Counted from the first letter of the stretch, positions 41,313 to 51,459 are shown. The stretch: DNA of 64,000 nt from Pseudomonas sediminis (GCF_039555755.1 NZ_CP154631.1:1984001-2048000); one strand, 5' to 3'. Translations and numbers: made by a program. The notes: generated by a model not told the origin, from the letters alone.

Positions 41313-42593
41313 ATGAGCAAGACCAACGAATCCCTGCTGCAACGCCGTGCCGCCGCTGTTCCGCGCGGTGTTGGCCAGATCCACCCGATCGTCGCCGAGC
41401 GCGCCGAGAACGCCACTGTGTGGGACGTCGAAGGCCGCGAGTACATCGACTTCGCCGGCGGCATCGCCGTACTGAACACCGGCCACCTGCATCCGAAGGT
41501 GATCGCTGCCGTTCAGGAGCAACTGACCAAGCTGACCCACACCTGCTTCCAGGTGCTGGCGTACGAGCCCTACATCGAGCTCTGTGAGGAGATCGCCAAG
41601 CGCGTACCGGGCGACTTCGCCAAGAAGACCCTGCTGGTCACCTCCGGCTCCGAAGCCGTCGAGAACGCGGTGAAGATCGCTCGTGCTGCCACCGGCCGTG
41701 CCGGCGTGATCGCCTTCACCGGCGCCTACCACGGTCGCACCATGATGACCCTGTCGCTGACTGGCAAGGTCGTGCCGTACTCTGCCGGCATGGGCCTGAT
41801 GCCTGCTGGCGTGTACCGTGCCCAGGCGCCGTGCCCGCTGCACGGCGTGAGTGAGGACGAGTCCATCGCCAGCATCGAGCGCATCTTCAAGAACGACGCG
41901 CAGCCGCAGGACATCGCTGCGATCATCATCGAGCCGGTGCAGGGCGAGGGCGGTTTCTACGTCAACTCGCCGGCCTTCATGCAGCGCCTGCGCGCCCTGT
42001 GCGACCAGCACGGCATTCTGCTGATCGCTGACGAAGTGCAGACCGGCGCTGGCCGTACCGGCACCTTCTTTGCCACCGAGCAACTGGGCGTGGTGCCCGA
42101 CCTGACCACCTTCGCCAAGTCCGTAGGCGGTGGCTTCCCGATCTCCGGCGTATGCGGCAAGGCCGAGATCATGGACAAGATCGCCCCCGGTGGCCTGGGC
42201 GGCACCTATGCCGGCAGCCCGATCGCCTGTGCTGCGGCCCTGGCCGTACTCAAGGTGTTCGACGAAGAGAACCTGCTGGCGCGCTCCAACGCCGTGGGTG
42301 AGAAGCTCAAAGCCGGCCTGAACAAGATCGCCGAGAAGCACAAGGTGATCGGTGACGTGCGCGGCCTGGGTTCGATGGTCGCCATCGAGCTGTTCGAAGG
42401 TGGCGACCACAGCAAGCCGGCTGCCGAGTTGGTCGGCAAGATCGTCGCCAAGGCGCGCGACAAGGGCCTGATCCTGCTGTCGTGCGGCACCTACTACAAC
42501 GTCATCCGCTTCCTGATGCCCGTCACCATCCCTGACGCGCAACTGGAGAAAGGCATCGCTATCGTCGCCGAGTGCTTCGACGAACTGGCCTGA
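41313..42593 (+). CDS. gabT: 4-aminobutyrate aminotransferase (GABA transaminase)
   Basis: A 426-residue class III PLP aminotransferase. TSGSEAVENAVKIARAATGR and AYHGRTMMTLSLTGK form the PLP phosphate site; IADEVQTGAGRTG contains the conserved aspartate; the PLP lysine is Lys269 in TTFAKSVGGGFP. It transfers the amino group of GABA (and related omega-amino acids) to 2-oxoglutarate. The ATG at 41313 lies downstream of a weak GAGGACACC; the longer frame was rejected. It forms a pair with gabD and ends at a terminator. Confidence 0.95.
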   Translation: MSKTNESLLQRRAAAVPRGVGQIHPIVAERAENATVWDVEGREYIDFAGGIAVLNTGHLHPKVIAAVQEQLTKLTHTCFQVLAYEPYIELCEEIAKRVPGDFAKKTLLVTSGSEAVENAVKIARAATGRAGVIAFTGAYHGRTMMTLSLTGKVVPYSAGMGLMPAGVYRAQAPCPLHGVSEDESIASIERIFKNDAQPQDIAAIIIEPVQGEGGFYVNSPAFMQRLRALCDQHGILLIADEVQTGAGRTGTFFATEQLGVVPDLTTFAKSVGGGFPISGVCGKAEIMDKIAPGGLGGTYAGSPIACAAALAVLKVFDEENLLARSNAVGEKLKAGLNKIAEKHKVIGDVRGLGSMVAIELFEGGDHSKPAAELVGKIVAKARDKGLILLSCGTYYNVIRFLMPVTIPDAQLEKGIAIVAECFDELA

Positions 42594-42644
42594 GTCGTTC
42601 CTGCCGTACCTGCGCCCGAGGCTCACTAGGCCGGGCGCACCCGT

Positions 42645-42670
42645 GACCCGCCGCGTGCGGGTCTTTTTTT
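42645..42670 (+). terminator. Rho-independent terminator after gabT
   Basis: A GACCCGC-CGCGT-GCGGGTC hairpin is followed by seven T. It starts 52 bp after the gabT stop. Confidence 0.85.
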
Positions 42671-42688
42671 GCCTGGAACAAGTCCGCC

Positions 42689-42708
42689 GTAGCCCAGATG
42701 CAATCCGG
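42689..42708. repeat. GTAGCCCAGATGCAATCCGG repeat element
   Basis: A single arm of the REP-like family seen at 3375 and 61958. It lies between the converging gabT and chemoreceptor genes. Confidence 0.5.
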
Positions 42709-42835
42709 AGGCCGGGTTGCGGCCATCAGCGTCTATGCCTACTGCCGCAGCGCCGCTAGCGGGCATGAGTGGGCCGTGCGCGTGCCGAATAACTCGCGGG
42801 TTAAATCCGGGTCACGGGTGGGCTGAGCATTGGCC

Positions 42836-43921
42836 TCAGTGGCCGCGACTCAGCGAGTCGAGTTGCTGGCTGACGTCTCGGCTGGCCCGCTCCATCTGCG
42901 CCACGGCCTGCAGGGTGCGCGCCCAGTCCTGTTTCTGCGCGGCGTGCAGGGCTTCGTGAGCCGCCTCGTGCACCTGGCGATGTGGTGCCTCCAACTGCTG
43001 ATAGCCGCGCGTCCTGCCGTAGCGGGTGATGGTTTCGCCATCCTGGTACCAGCGGCCCAGGCGGCAGCTCTGGTGGTTGGCCAGCTCGGTATTGCTGTCG
43101 TGACGCTGCAGGCGTTGGTAGACCTCGAACTTGAACAGCAGATGGTCGAGCTTGACCGCTTCGCAGAACGAGCCGAGGGCGATGTGCTCGATGAGTGCGC
43201 TCATGCGTTCACCCATTTCGACCATGCTGTCGAGGGTGTTGGCCGATTGCGAGACGTCGCCGGACAGACGCGAAGCTTCCTGCGATAGCTGACCGATGGA
43301 CTGGCTGGCGCGCTCGGTTTCCTGGTTGATGCTGGCAACGAGCTGGCTGATTTCCTGGGTGGCCTGGTGGGTGCGTTGCGCCAGGGCGCGCACCTCATCG
43401 GCGACCACGGCAAAGCCACGGCCCTGCTCGCCCGCACGGGCCGCTTCGATGGCAGCGTTGAGGGCCAGCAGGTTGGTCTGGTCGGAAATGGCCTTGATCA
43501 GCTCGACGATGCGGCTGATATCGCCCGCCCGGCCTTGCAGCATTTCGACACTCTGTACGCTCTGGATGCCCTGCTCGGACATGCCGCCGAGTGCGCTGGA
43601 AAAACCGGCGAGCAAGCTCGAGGTCTGCTGGAAAACGCCCTGATGTTCGCGCTGCTTTTCGACCTCGACACGCAGTTGTTCCGCCTGCGCGACCACACCG
43701 TCACGCGTATCCGAGAGGGAATCCTGGAAGTGGCTCAGTTCGCTTTGCAGTCGTTCGCGAAAGCGGCTCATGCCGTTGAGCTGGTCTTGCTCCTGCTGGG
43801 TCTGGCGCAGCAGCTCGCGGGTATCCTCCAGCTCGCGCTGCATGGCCTGCTTTTCGGCGCTCAGGCGTTCGACCTGGCTGTGCAGGTCTTGGCATTGCTG
43901 GCGCAATTTACGGTCGAACAT
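42836..43921 (-). CDS. Soluble methyl-accepting chemotaxis protein with C-terminal CZB zinc-sensing domain
   Basis: A 361-residue cytoplasmic chemoreceptor-like protein without membrane spans. The N-terminal coiled coil (about 1-90) is followed by the MCP hairpin tip [20 protein letters not shown] (about residues 145-165), then [17 protein letters not shown]. The C-terminus is a CZB domain with the zinc ligands His in [12 protein letters not shown], Cys in [11 protein letters not shown] and histidines in [15 protein letters not shown] proteins such as TlpD and DgcZ sense zinc or oxidants. It would signal to a CheA/W complex, not encoded here. Confidence 0.9.
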   Translation of the reverse strand: MFDRKLRQQCQDLHSQVERLSAEKQAMQRELEDTRELLRQTQQEQDQLNGMSRFRERLQSELSHFQDSLSDTRDGVVAQAEQLRVEVEKQREHQGVFQQTSSLLAGFSSALGGMSEQGIQSVQSVEMLQGRAGDISRIVELIKAISDQTNLLALNAAIEAARAGEQGRGFAVVADEVRALAQRTHQATQEISQLVASINQETERASQSIGQLSQEASRLSGDVSQSANTLDSMVEMGERMSALIEHIALGSFCEAVKLDHLLFKFEVYQRLQRHDSNTELANHQSCRLGRWYQDGETITRYGRTRGYQQLEAPHRQVHEAAHEALHAAQKQDWARTLQAVAQMERASRDVSQQLDSLSRGH

Positions 43922-44088
43922 GGGGGGCTACTCCGGGCAGGAAACTACGGGTGACGCTGGCCTTCGCTATCGGCATTTCATTATTCGACTGAAGGGCGCG
44001 CGCGGCATTGACGCCGAGCATGGGCGCATGCAGAAAAAGGCCCGCGCATGGCGGGCCAAAGGGTGACAAGCAACAGGAATTGCGGGGC

Positions 44089-44448
44089 CTATTTGGGCTC
44101 GAAGATCACATACACCTTGCGGCAGGCTTCCAGCACTTCCCAGGTGCCGGAGAAGCCGGACGGGATGACGAAGCGGTCGCCGGCGCGCACGGTCTTGGCG
44201 TTGCCATCAGCATCACGCAGCACGGACACGCCCTGGAGAATCTCGCAGTACTCGTGCTCGGTGTAGCTCACCGTCCACTGACCGACTGCGCCTTCCCAGA
44301 TACCGGTGCTGAACTGGCCGCAGGGGCTGCTGTAGTGGTTGCGCACGCTTTGCTCGGGGTCGCCCTTGAGCACTTTTTCCGGCGCTGGGCGATAGTGTTC
44401 AGCGGCCGTGTCGGCCTGGGCGAAGTCGATGATCTGCTCGATGTTCAT
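44089..44448 (-). CDS. Cupin domain protein (DUF861/EutQ-like)
   Basis: A 119-residue single cupin. The frame extended upstream has unlikely sequence, so I use the ATG at 44448. Cupin residues are in VSYTEHEYCEILQG and in the RAGDRFVIPSGFSGTWEVLE segment, which is the family signature of a (S)-ureidoglycine aminohydrolase-like cupin. It is divergent from kauB, 254 bp away. A role linked to polyamine breakdown is only suggested by location. Confidence 0.8.
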   Translation of the reverse strand: MNIEQIIDFAQADTAAEHYRPAPEKVLKGDPEQSVRNHYSSPCGQFSTGIWEGAVGQWTVSYTEHEYCEILQGVSVLRDADGNAKTVRAGDRFVIPSGFSGTWEVLEACRKVYVIFEPK

Positions 44449-44702
44449 CTGGCTGTTCCGTGGTGTCGGTGGCGGCAACCGCGCGACCAGCGGGGCTGTC
44501 GCGGGAAAGTCGTGGCAGCAGTCTATGTTTAAAAAAACGAACATGACAAGGGCTTTTGCCGGCCTATGTCAAAAATATTGAAAAGCCACAGCCCTCTGGT
44601 TTAGTGTGGCGAACAGGATTTGGCCAGCGATCTGGCCTTGCAGAATTATTGACAGCGCGCGCCCTGATGCGCGCCGCTTCCACCCATTGAGAGGATGCCG
44701 GA

Positions 44703-46196
44703 ATGACTAGCCTTACGCGTGCCGACTGGGAACAGCGTGCCAAGACCCTGACCATCGAAACCCGTGCGTTCGTCCATGGTGAGTACCGCGCCGCCGAGTC
44801 TGGCGCCACCTTCGAATGCATCAGCCCGGTCGACGGCCGCCTGCTCGGCCTGGTGGCCAGCTGTGACCAGGCCGACGCCGAAGTGGCGGTCAAGGATGCC
44901 CGCGCTACGTTTGAATCCGGTGTGTGGTCGCGTCTGGCCCCGGCCAAGCGTAAGAAGGTGATGATCCGTTTCGCCGAGCTGATCGAAGAGCATGGCCAGG
45001 AGCTGGCGCTGCTGGAAACCCTCGACATGGGCAAGCCGATCAGTGACTCGCTGAGCATCGACGTCGGCAGTGCCGCCAACGCCATCCGCTGGAGTGGCGA
45101 GGCCATCGACAAGGTCTATGACGAGGTCGCTGCCACGCCTCACGACCAGCTCGGCCTGGTCACCCGCGAGCCGGTGGGTGTGGTCGCCGCCATCGTGCCG
45201 TGGAACTTTCCGCTGCTGATGTCCTGCTGGAAGCTCGGCCCGGCGTTGGCCACCGGTAACTCGATCATCCTCAAGCCCTCCGAGAAGTCGCCGCTGACCG
45301 GCATTCGCATCGCCCAGTTGGCCATCGAGGCAGGCATCCCGGCCGGCGTATTCAACGTGCTGCCGGGCTTCGGTCACACCGTGGGCAAGGCCTTGGCCCT
45401 GCACATGGATGTCGACACCCTGGTGTTCACCGGCTCGACCAAGATCGCCAAGCAACTGATGATCTATGCCGGCGAGTCGAACATGAAGCGCGTCTGGCTG
45501 GAGGCCGGCGGCAAGAGCCCGAACATCGTCTTCGCTGACGCACCGGACCTGCAGGCCGCTGCCGAGTCCGCTGCCAGCGCCATCGCTTTCAACCAGGGCG
45601 AAGTGTGCACAGCCGGTTCGCGCCTGCTGGTGGAGAACTCCATCAAGGACAAGTTCGTGCCCATGGTGGTCGAGGCGATCAAGGCCTGGAAACCGGGCAA
45701 CCCACTGGACCCGGCGACCAACGTCGGTGCGCTGGTCGACACCACCCAGATGAACAACGTGCTGAGCTACATCCAGGCCGGTCATGACGACGGCGCCAAA
45801 CTGGTGGCCGGCGGCAAGCGAGTGATGGAAGAGACCGGCGGCACCTACGTCGAGCCGACCATCTTCGACGGCGTGAACAACGCCATGCGCATCGCCAAGG
45901 AAGAGATCTTCGGCCCGGTGCTGTCGGTGATCGGCTTCGATGATCAGGACGAGGCCATTGCCATCGCCAATGACACTGTCTACGGCCTGGCCGCGGCGGT
46001 GTGGACCAGCAACCTGTCGCGCGCCCACCTGGTCGGTAAGGCATTGCGCGCCGGTAGCGTGTGGATCAACCAGTACGACGGCGGCGACATGACCGCGCCG
46101 TTCGGCGGCTTCAAGCAGTCCGGTAACGGCCGCGACAAGTCGCTGCACGCGTTCGACAAGTACACCGAGCTGAAATCCACCTGGATCAAGCTGTAG
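44703..46196 (+). CDS. kauB: 4-guanidinobutyraldehyde / gamma-aminobutyraldehyde-type dehydrogenase KauB
   Basis: A 497-residue aldehyde dehydrogenase that matches Pseudomonas KauB in length and in its N-terminal LTRADWEQRAKTLTIETRAF. It has the NAD site VPWNFPLLMSCWK, the VFTGSTKIAKQ loop, the catalytic glutamate in VWLEAGGKSP and Cys302 in NQGEVCTAGSR. KauB oxidises aldehydes from arginine, putrescine and polyamine breakdown; the resulting GABA or gamma-glutamyl-GABA would be used via gabT/gabD. In P. aeruginosa it is repressed by PauR, which is encoded 7 kb downstream. The ATG is preceded by GAGAGGATGCCG. Confidence 0.92.
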   Translation: MTSLTRADWEQRAKTLTIETRAFVHGEYRAAESGATFECISPVDGRLLGLVASCDQADAEVAVKDARATFESGVWSRLAPAKRKKVMIRFAELIEEHGQELALLETLDMGKPISDSLSIDVGSAANAIRWSGEAIDKVYDEVAATPHDQLGLVTREPVGVVAAIVPWNFPLLMSCWKLGPALATGNSIILKPSEKSPLTGIRIAQLAIEAGIPAGVFNVLPGFGHTVGKALALHMDVDTLVFTGSTKIAKQLMIYAGESNMKRVWLEAGGKSPNIVFADAPDLQAAAESAASAIAFNQGEVCTAGSRLLVENSIKDKFVPMVVEAIKAWKPGNPLDPATNVGALVDTTQMNNVLSYIQAGHDDGAKLVAGGKRVMEETGGTYVEPTIFDGVNNAMRIAKEEIFGPVLSVIGFDDQDEAIAIANDTVYGLAAAVWTSNLSRAHLVGKALRAGSVWINQYDGGDMTAPFGGFKQSGNGRDKSLHAFDKYTELKSTWIKL

Positions 46197-46389
46197 CGGC
46201 ACCGGGGCGATCTCCTGGTCGTCGGCCAGGTGATCGGCTCCCCTCTCCCATTCATGGGAGAGGGGTTGGGGGGAGAGGGTCTAGAGTGCAGCGAAACTGC
46301 CGGCTACCTCGCTCCCGAAACCTACGGCCGGGTTCCCGAGGAACCCGGCCGTTGTCTTTGCAGTGGCTCGTCAGCCAAGGAATTCACCA

Positions 46390-47547
46390 ATGCGTTGGGG
46401 TACCTACTTCGCCGTCTGTGCGGCGGTCATCAGCATCGGCCTCGCGCTGGGCGTGACCATGCCGCTGGTGTCGCTGCGTCTGGAAAGCTGGGGCTACGAC
46501 TCCTTCGCCATCGGCGTAATGGCCGCGACTCCGGCTGTCGGTGTGCTGCTCGGTGCCTTGCTGGCCGGGCGCCTGGCGGCGCGCTTCGGCACCACCGTGT
46601 TGATGCAGCTGTGCCTGCTGCTCGGTGCAGTGTCGGTGGCCGGGCTGGCGCTGGTACAGAACTACGCGGTCTGGGTCGGCCTGCGCCTGTTCATCGGCGT
46701 GGCGCTGACCGTGGTGTTCATCCTCGGCGAAAGCTGGATCAATCAACTCGCCGTGGAAAAATGGCGCGGCCGCCTGGTGGCCCTTTACGGCACGGGCTAT
46801 GCCCTCAGCCAGCTCAGTGGCCCACTGCTGCTGACGGCGCTCGGCACTGCGACCGACCGGGGTTTCTGGACGGGCGTGTGCCTGCTGATCGGTGGCTCGC
46901 TGATCCTACTCGGGCGCACTGGCGCACCCCAGGTGGATGCGCACAGCGCCTCCGGGCGCGGGCTGATGGTGTTCTGCCGCAAGCTGCCGGCTATCGCCTG
47001 GGCAGTGATGCTGTTCGCGGCCTTCGAAGCTATGATGCTGACCCTGTTGCCGATCTACGGCCTGCGCCAGGGCTTCACTCAGGAGGTGGCGTTGTTCATG
47101 GTCAGCGTGGTGGTGGTCGGCGACGCTGTGCTGCAACTGCCCATCGGCTGGCTGGCCGACCGCATGTCGCGGCAATTGCTGTTCCGCGCCTGTGGCGTCG
47201 TGCTGCTGGTCTCCAGCCTGGCCATCCCACCGTTGCTGCACACGCCGGTGATCTGGCCGGTGCTGGTGGCCTTCGGTGCTAGTGCCGGCGGCCTGTTCAC
47301 CTTGTCGCTGATCATGATCGGCGAGCGTTATCGTGATGACGAGCTGGTGCGTGCCAATGCTCACGTCGCTCAGCTGTGGGGGCTGGGCTGCCTGATCGGG
47401 CCGTTGACCACCGGCGCCGTCAGCCAGTGGCTGAGCGGCCATGCGCTGCCGCTGATGATGGCCACCGGTGCGCTGGTGTTCATCATCCTGGCGAGCAAGC
47501 GTGGCGCCTTCAGCGAGATGCAGGCAGTGGGCGCGGCACGCTCCTGA
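46390..47547 (+). CDS. MFS transporter
   Basis: A 385-residue, 12-span major facilitator. The first span carries LALGVTMPLVSLRLESWG; the cytoplasmic loop AGRLAARFG is the MFS loop 2-3 motif, and LADRMSRQLL is its second copy. It resembles the small YcaD/YfkF-like exporter group. I chose the ATG at 46390 behind AAGGAATTCACC; an earlier frame start is possible. It follows kauB on the same strand by 193 bp. The substrate is unknown; a polyamine or amino-acid-related compound is possible from location. Confidence 0.85.
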   Translation: MRWGTYFAVCAAVISIGLALGVTMPLVSLRLESWGYDSFAIGVMAATPAVGVLLGALLAGRLAARFGTTVLMQLCLLLGAVSVAGLALVQNYAVWVGLRLFIGVALTVVFILGESWINQLAVEKWRGRLVALYGTGYALSQLSGPLLLTALGTATDRGFWTGVCLLIGGSLILLGRTGAPQVDAHSASGRGLMVFCRKLPAIAWAVMLFAAFEAMMLTLLPIYGLRQGFTQEVALFMVSVVVVGDAVLQLPIGWLADRMSRQLLFRACGVVLLVSSLAIPPLLHTPVIWPVLVAFGASAGGLFTLSLIMIGERYRDDELVRANAHVAQLWGLGCLIGPLTTGAVSQWLSGHALPLMMATGALVFIILASKRGAFSEMQAVGAARS

Positions 47548-47560
47548 TGCCGCTGACCAG

Positions 47561-48874
47561 CTAGAGCACTTCCTTCAGCCGGTGCCAGAGCATGCCAAGG
47601 GCCAGCAGCGGTGAGCGCAGGTGCTTGCCGCCGGGGAAGGTCATGTGCGGCACCTTGTCGAACAGGTCGAAGCCACGGCTTGCCTGACCGGCGATGGCCT
47701 CGCCGAGCAGTTTGCCAGCCAGGTGCGTGGCGTTGACGCCGTGGCCGGCGTAGGCCTGGGCATGGAACACGTTGAGCTGATCCTTGAGCCGGCCGATCTG
47801 CGGCAGGCGGTTGGCGCCGATGCCGATCATCCCGCCCCATTGGTAGTCGATGCGCACGTCTGCCAGTTGCGGGAATACCTTGAGCATCTTCGGCTTCATG
47901 TAGCCGGCGATATCCGCCGGATCGCGCCCCGAATAGTGGCAGGCACCGCCGAACAGCAGGCGGCGATCAGCAGAGAGGCGGTAGTAATCCACGGTCACAC
48001 GCTGGTCGCAGAGCGCCATGTTCTGCGGGATCAGTTGCCGCGCCTGCTCTTCGGAGAGTTGTTCGGTGGCGATGATGTAGCTGCCGGCCGGTAGCACCTT
48101 GCCACCCAGTTGCGGGTTGAGGCCATTGAGGTAGGCGTTGCAGGCCAGTACCAGATATTGGGCGCGCACCTGGCCACCTGCGGTGTGCACGCGCACCTCA
48201 TTGCCGTAGTCGATGCGTGTCACCGGCGAGTCTTCGAACAGCTGCGCACCGAGCGACTGGGCGGCGGCGGCTTCGCCAAGCGCCAGGTTGAGCGGGTGCA
48301 GGTGGCCCGAGCCCATGTCGATCATGGCACCATGATAGTTGTCGGAGCCGACCACCTCATGGATGCGCTCCTTCGGCAGTAGGCGCAGTTCATGGCGGTA
48401 GCCGAGGCTTTCCAGCTCGGCCTTGTCGGCGGCGAAGTCGTCCATATGCGCCGGTTTGTTGGCCAGGTCGCAGTAGCCCCAGGTCAGGTCGCAATCGATC
48501 TGAAACTGCGCAACGCGATCACGCACGATCTCCACCGCCTCCAGCCCCATCAGCTTGAACTGACGCACGCCATCCTGGCCGACCACCGATTCGAACTGTT
48601 CGACATCATGGCCGACGCCACGAATCAGCTGCCCGCCGTTGCGCCCGCTGGCGCCCCAGCCGATCTTGCGCGCCTCCAGCAGCGCCACCGACAGGCCTTT
48701 CTGGGTCAGCTCGATGGCCGTGTTCAGGCCGCTGAAACCGCCACCGACGATGCACACGTCCACCTGCAGCTCACCGTCCAGGGGCGGGTAGGCCTGCTGG
48801 CGATTGACGCTGGCGGCGTAATAGGAAGCGGCATGTTGCGGGCTGTGGGCGGGCTGGTGAACGCGGGCGTTCAT
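47561..48874 (-). CDS. FAD-dependent oxidoreductase, gamma-glutamylputrescine oxidase-like (PuuB/PauB)
   Basis: A 437-residue flavoprotein. The FAD-binding GGGFSGLNTAIELTQKG (near residue 48), the GWGASGRNGGQL motif of the DAO/PuuB family and the C-terminal FHAQAYAGHGVNATHLAG are present. Relatives oxidise gamma-glutamyl-polyamines to gamma-glutamyl-aminobutyraldehyde plus ammonia and H2O2. In P. aeruginosa a pauB paralogue lies next to kauB and the MFS gene, as here (PauB4 is the expected name). It converges with the MFS gene, whose stop is 14 bp away. Start chosen at ATG 48874, giving MNARVHQP. Confidence 0.85.
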   Translation of the reverse strand: MNARVHQPAHSPQHAASYYAASVNRQQAYPPLDGELQVDVCIVGGGFSGLNTAIELTQKGLSVALLEARKIGWGASGRNGGQLIRGVGHDVEQFESVVGQDGVRQFKLMGLEAVEIVRDRVAQFQIDCDLTWGYCDLANKPAHMDDFAADKAELESLGYRHELRLLPKERIHEVVGSDNYHGAMIDMGSGHLHPLNLALGEAAAAQSLGAQLFEDSPVTRIDYGNEVRVHTAGGQVRAQYLVLACNAYLNGLNPQLGGKVLPAGSYIIATEQLSEEQARQLIPQNMALCDQRVTVDYYRLSADRRLLFGGACHYSGRDPADIAGYMKPKMLKVFPQLADVRIDYQWGGMIGIGANRLPQIGRLKDQLNVFHAQAYAGHGVNATHLAGKLLGEAIAGQASRGFDLFDKVPHMTFPGGKHLRSPLLALGMLWHRLKEVL

Positions 48875-49086
48875 GTGCGAAATCCTGATTGTGTTGTGTG
48901 GAAAATTCAACGCAGCATAAGCGCGTGATCCGTCCGACGCCAAGTGTCAGTCGGAAAAAACACGCGGGACAGCAGAACGACGTCGTGCGCTCCGCTCGGG
49001 GATCGGCGTGTAGCTAATCCGTCCCTCTGCGGGCAGGCGTCAGCATGGCGCGGTAAACTGTCGTCTTCGTTGCCAGGCGCCCGCGT

Positions 49087-49440
49087 ATGAGCTGCACAGA
49101 CCGCAAGATCGACCACCTGCGTCGCAAGATTCCGCGCTTCGACTGCGTGCCCGGCTGTCACGATTGCTGCGGGCCGGTCACTGCGTCGTCCGAGGAACTG
49201 GCACGCCTACCGGTCAAGAGCGACGCCGAACATGATGCAGCACTGGCCGAATACAACTGCGTGCACCTGGGGCCGAACGGTTGCGAGGTGTACGACCAGC
49301 GGCCGCTGATCTGCCGCCTGTTCGGCACGACACCGCGTCTGCCTTGCCCGCATGGTCGCGGGCCGGAGCAGCCGATCGAGCCGGCGGTGGAGCGCCAGGT
49401 GCACCGGCTGATCGCCACGACGCGGCAGCGGCTGGTGTAG
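49087..49440 (+). CDS. YkgJ-family cysteine cluster protein
   Basis: A 117-residue protein with two cysteine groups, FDCVPGCHDCCGPVTA near residue 20 and CVHLGPNGCEVYDQRPLICRLFG near residue 58, then PCPHG. This is the zinc/iron-chelating CxxCxxCC domain family (YkgJ). It is cytoplasmic and of unknown role. It lies between pauB-like and lrp genes. Confidence 0.88.
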   Translation: MSCTDRKIDHLRRKIPRFDCVPGCHDCCGPVTASSEELARLPVKSDAEHDAALAEYNCVHLGPNGCEVYDQRPLICRLFGTTPRLPCPHGRGPEQPIEPAVERQVHRLIATTRQRLV

Positions 49441-49476
49441 AACGCAGCGGCATCGCCTACGCGCACGACATGCGTT

Positions 49477-49965
49477 TCACTCCGGCACCGGCAGGGCCAG
49501 CGATTCCTTCACCTCTTCCATGACGATATAGCTCTTCGACTCGCGCACGTGCGGCAGCTTTAGCAGGATGTCGCCGAGCAGCTTGCGGTAGCTGGCCATC
49601 TCGTTGATGCGCGCTTTCACCAGATAGTCGAAGTCACCGGACACCAGGTGGCACTCCAGCACATGCGGCAGCTTGAGCACGGCGCGGCGGAATTCCTCGA
49701 AGGTGTCGCCGGACTTGTAGTCCAGGCTGATTTCGACGAACACCAGCAGGTTGGCCTTGAGGTTCTGCGGATTGAGGCGGGCGTGGTAGCCCATGATGAT
49801 GCCTTCGCGCTCCAGGCGGCGTACGCGCTCCGTGCAGGGCGTGGTCGACAGCCCTACGCGTTCGCCCAATTCGGTGAAGCTGATGCGCCCATCCTCTTGC
49901 AGGATACGCAGGATGTTGCGGTCGATCTTGTCCAGTTCACGACGACTCTGATGCTGGGTTCTCAT
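49477..49965 (-). CDS. dadR: Lrp/AsnC-family regulator of D-alanine catabolism
   Basis: A 162-residue Lrp protein. The N-terminal HTH is DKIDRNILRILQEDGRISFTE followed by LGERVGLSTTPCTERVRRLE, and the RAM ligand domain is at about 75-150. It is divergent from dadA, the arrangement known in Pseudomonas, where Lrp/DadR activates dadAX in response to L-alanine. The start is the ATG at 49965, giving MRTQHQSRREL. The intergenic 156 bp should contain the binding sites and the dadA promoter. A much longer open frame on this strand is antisense to dadA and not real. Confidence 0.93.
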   Translation of the reverse strand: MRTQHQSRRELDKIDRNILRILQEDGRISFTELGERVGLSTTPCTERVRRLEREGIIMGYHARLNPQNLKANLLVFVEISLDYKSGDTFEEFRRAVLKLPHVLECHLVSGDFDYLVKARINEMASYRKLLGDILLKLPHVRESKSYIVMEEVKESLALPVPE

Positions 49966-50121
49966 GGGGAATCCGCCTCTGTAAAACGGCTTTTTGCCAA
50001 GAATTCTCGCCAAATATAGCTGTGTATATGGTGAAAAGCACTGCACGGCTCTTCCTATACTGCGCCCATCGACAACAATGGCCTGTAACGCACGCGCCCT
50101 GGGCGCGGCGGGGAGAAAAAC

Positions 50122-51420
50122 ATGCGTGTTCTGGTTCTCGGCAGCGGTGTGATTGGTACCGCCAGTGCTTACTACCTCGCCCGTCAGGGCTTCGAGGTGG
50201 TGGTGGTCGACCGTCAGAACGGCCCGGCGCTGGAAACCAGCTTCGCCAACGCCGGCCAGGTCTCTCCGGGCTACGCTTCGCCATGGGCTGCGCCGGGCGT
50301 GCCGCTGAAAGCCATCAAGTGGCTGTTGCAGAAACACGCCCCGCTGGCGATCAAGGCCACTGGTGACGTCGACCAGTACCTGTGGATGGCGCAGATGCTG
50401 CGCAACTGCACTGCCAGCCGCTATGCGATCAACAAGGAGCGCATGGTGCGTCTGTCCGAGTACAGCCGCGACTGCCTCGACGAGCTGCGTGCCGAGACCG
50501 GCATCGCCTACGAAGGTCGCCAGCTCGGCACCACCCAGCTGTTCCGCACCCAGGCCCAGGTCGATGCTGCCGCCAAGGACATCGCCGTGCTGGAAGCCTC
50601 TGGCGTACCGTTCGAGCTGCTCGACCGCGACGGTATCGCCCGCGTCGAACCGGCTCTGGCTGGCGTCAAGCACAAGCTGGCCGGTGCCTTGCGCCTGCCC
50701 AACGACCAGACCGGCGACTGCCAGATGTTCACCACCAAGCTGGCGGACATGGCCAAGGCGCTCGGCGTCGAGTTCCGCTTCGGCCAGAACATCCAACGCC
50801 TGGACGCCGTCGGTGATCGCATCAATGGCGTGTGGATCGACGGCAAGCTGGAAACCGCCGACCGCTACGTACTCGCTCTCGGCAGCTACAGCCCGCAACT
50901 GCTCAAGCCGCTGGGCATTCGTGCTCCGGTTTACCCGCTCAAGGGCTACTCGCTGACCGTGCCGATCACCAACCCGGACATGGCACCGAACTCGACCATT
51001 CTCGACGAGACCTACAAGGTTGCGATCACCCGTTTCGATGGCCGCATCCGCGTCGGCGGCATGGCCGAGATCGCCGGTTTCGACCTGTCGCTCAATCCGC
51101 GTCGTCGCGAAACCCTGGAGATGATCACCTCCGACCTCTACCCGGAAGGCGGCGACCTGCAACGCGCCGATTTCTGGACCGGCCTGCGTCCGGCCACGCC
51201 TGATGGCACGCCGATCGTAGGGGGCAGCGCCTTCCGCAACCTGTTCCTCAACACCGGTCACGGCACCCTCGGCTGGACCATGGCCTGCGGCTCCGGGCGC
51301 CTGCTCGCCGACCTGATGGCCAACAAGCGCCCGCAGATCAGCGCCGATGGTCTGGATATCTCGCGTTACTCGCGCAAGGCGCGTGAAGTGCAAGCAGCAC
51401 CGCAGCCGCTGCGCACCTGA
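50122..51420 (+). CDS. dadA: D-amino acid dehydrogenase, catalytic subunit
   Basis: A 432-residue flavoprotein, the usual DadA length. It begins [17 protein letters not shown] (dinucleotide motif residues 7-12) followed by [27 protein letters not shown], a DadA signature. [19 protein letters not shown] near the C-terminus completes the FAD site. It is attached to the inner membrane and oxidises D-alanine and other D-amino acids to 2-keto acids. It forms the dad locus with ridA and dadX. The ribosome site GGGGAG lies 8 bp before the ATG. Confidence 0.96.
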   Translation: MRVLVLGSGVIGTASAYYLARQGFEVVVVDRQNGPALETSFANAGQVSPGYASPWAAPGVPLKAIKWLLQKHAPLAIKATGDVDQYLWMAQMLRNCTASRYAINKERMVRLSEYSRDCLDELRAETGIAYEGRQLGTTQLFRTQAQVDAAAKDIAVLEASGVPFELLDRDGIARVEPALAGVKHKLAGALRLPNDQTGDCQMFTTKLADMAKALGVEFRFGQNIQRLDAVGDRINGVWIDGKLETADRYVLALGSYSPQLLKPLGIRAPVYPLKGYSLTVPITNPDMAPNSTILDETYKVAITRFDGRIRVGGMAEIAGFDLSLNPRRRETLEMITSDLYPEGGDLQRADFWTGLRPATPDGTPIVGGSAFRNLFLNTGHGTLGWTMACGSGRLLADLMANKRPQISADGLDISRYSRKAREVQAAPQPLRT

Positions 51421-51459
51421 TGGCCTTCGCGCTTTCGCAATCCAAGGAGCTTTACCCCT

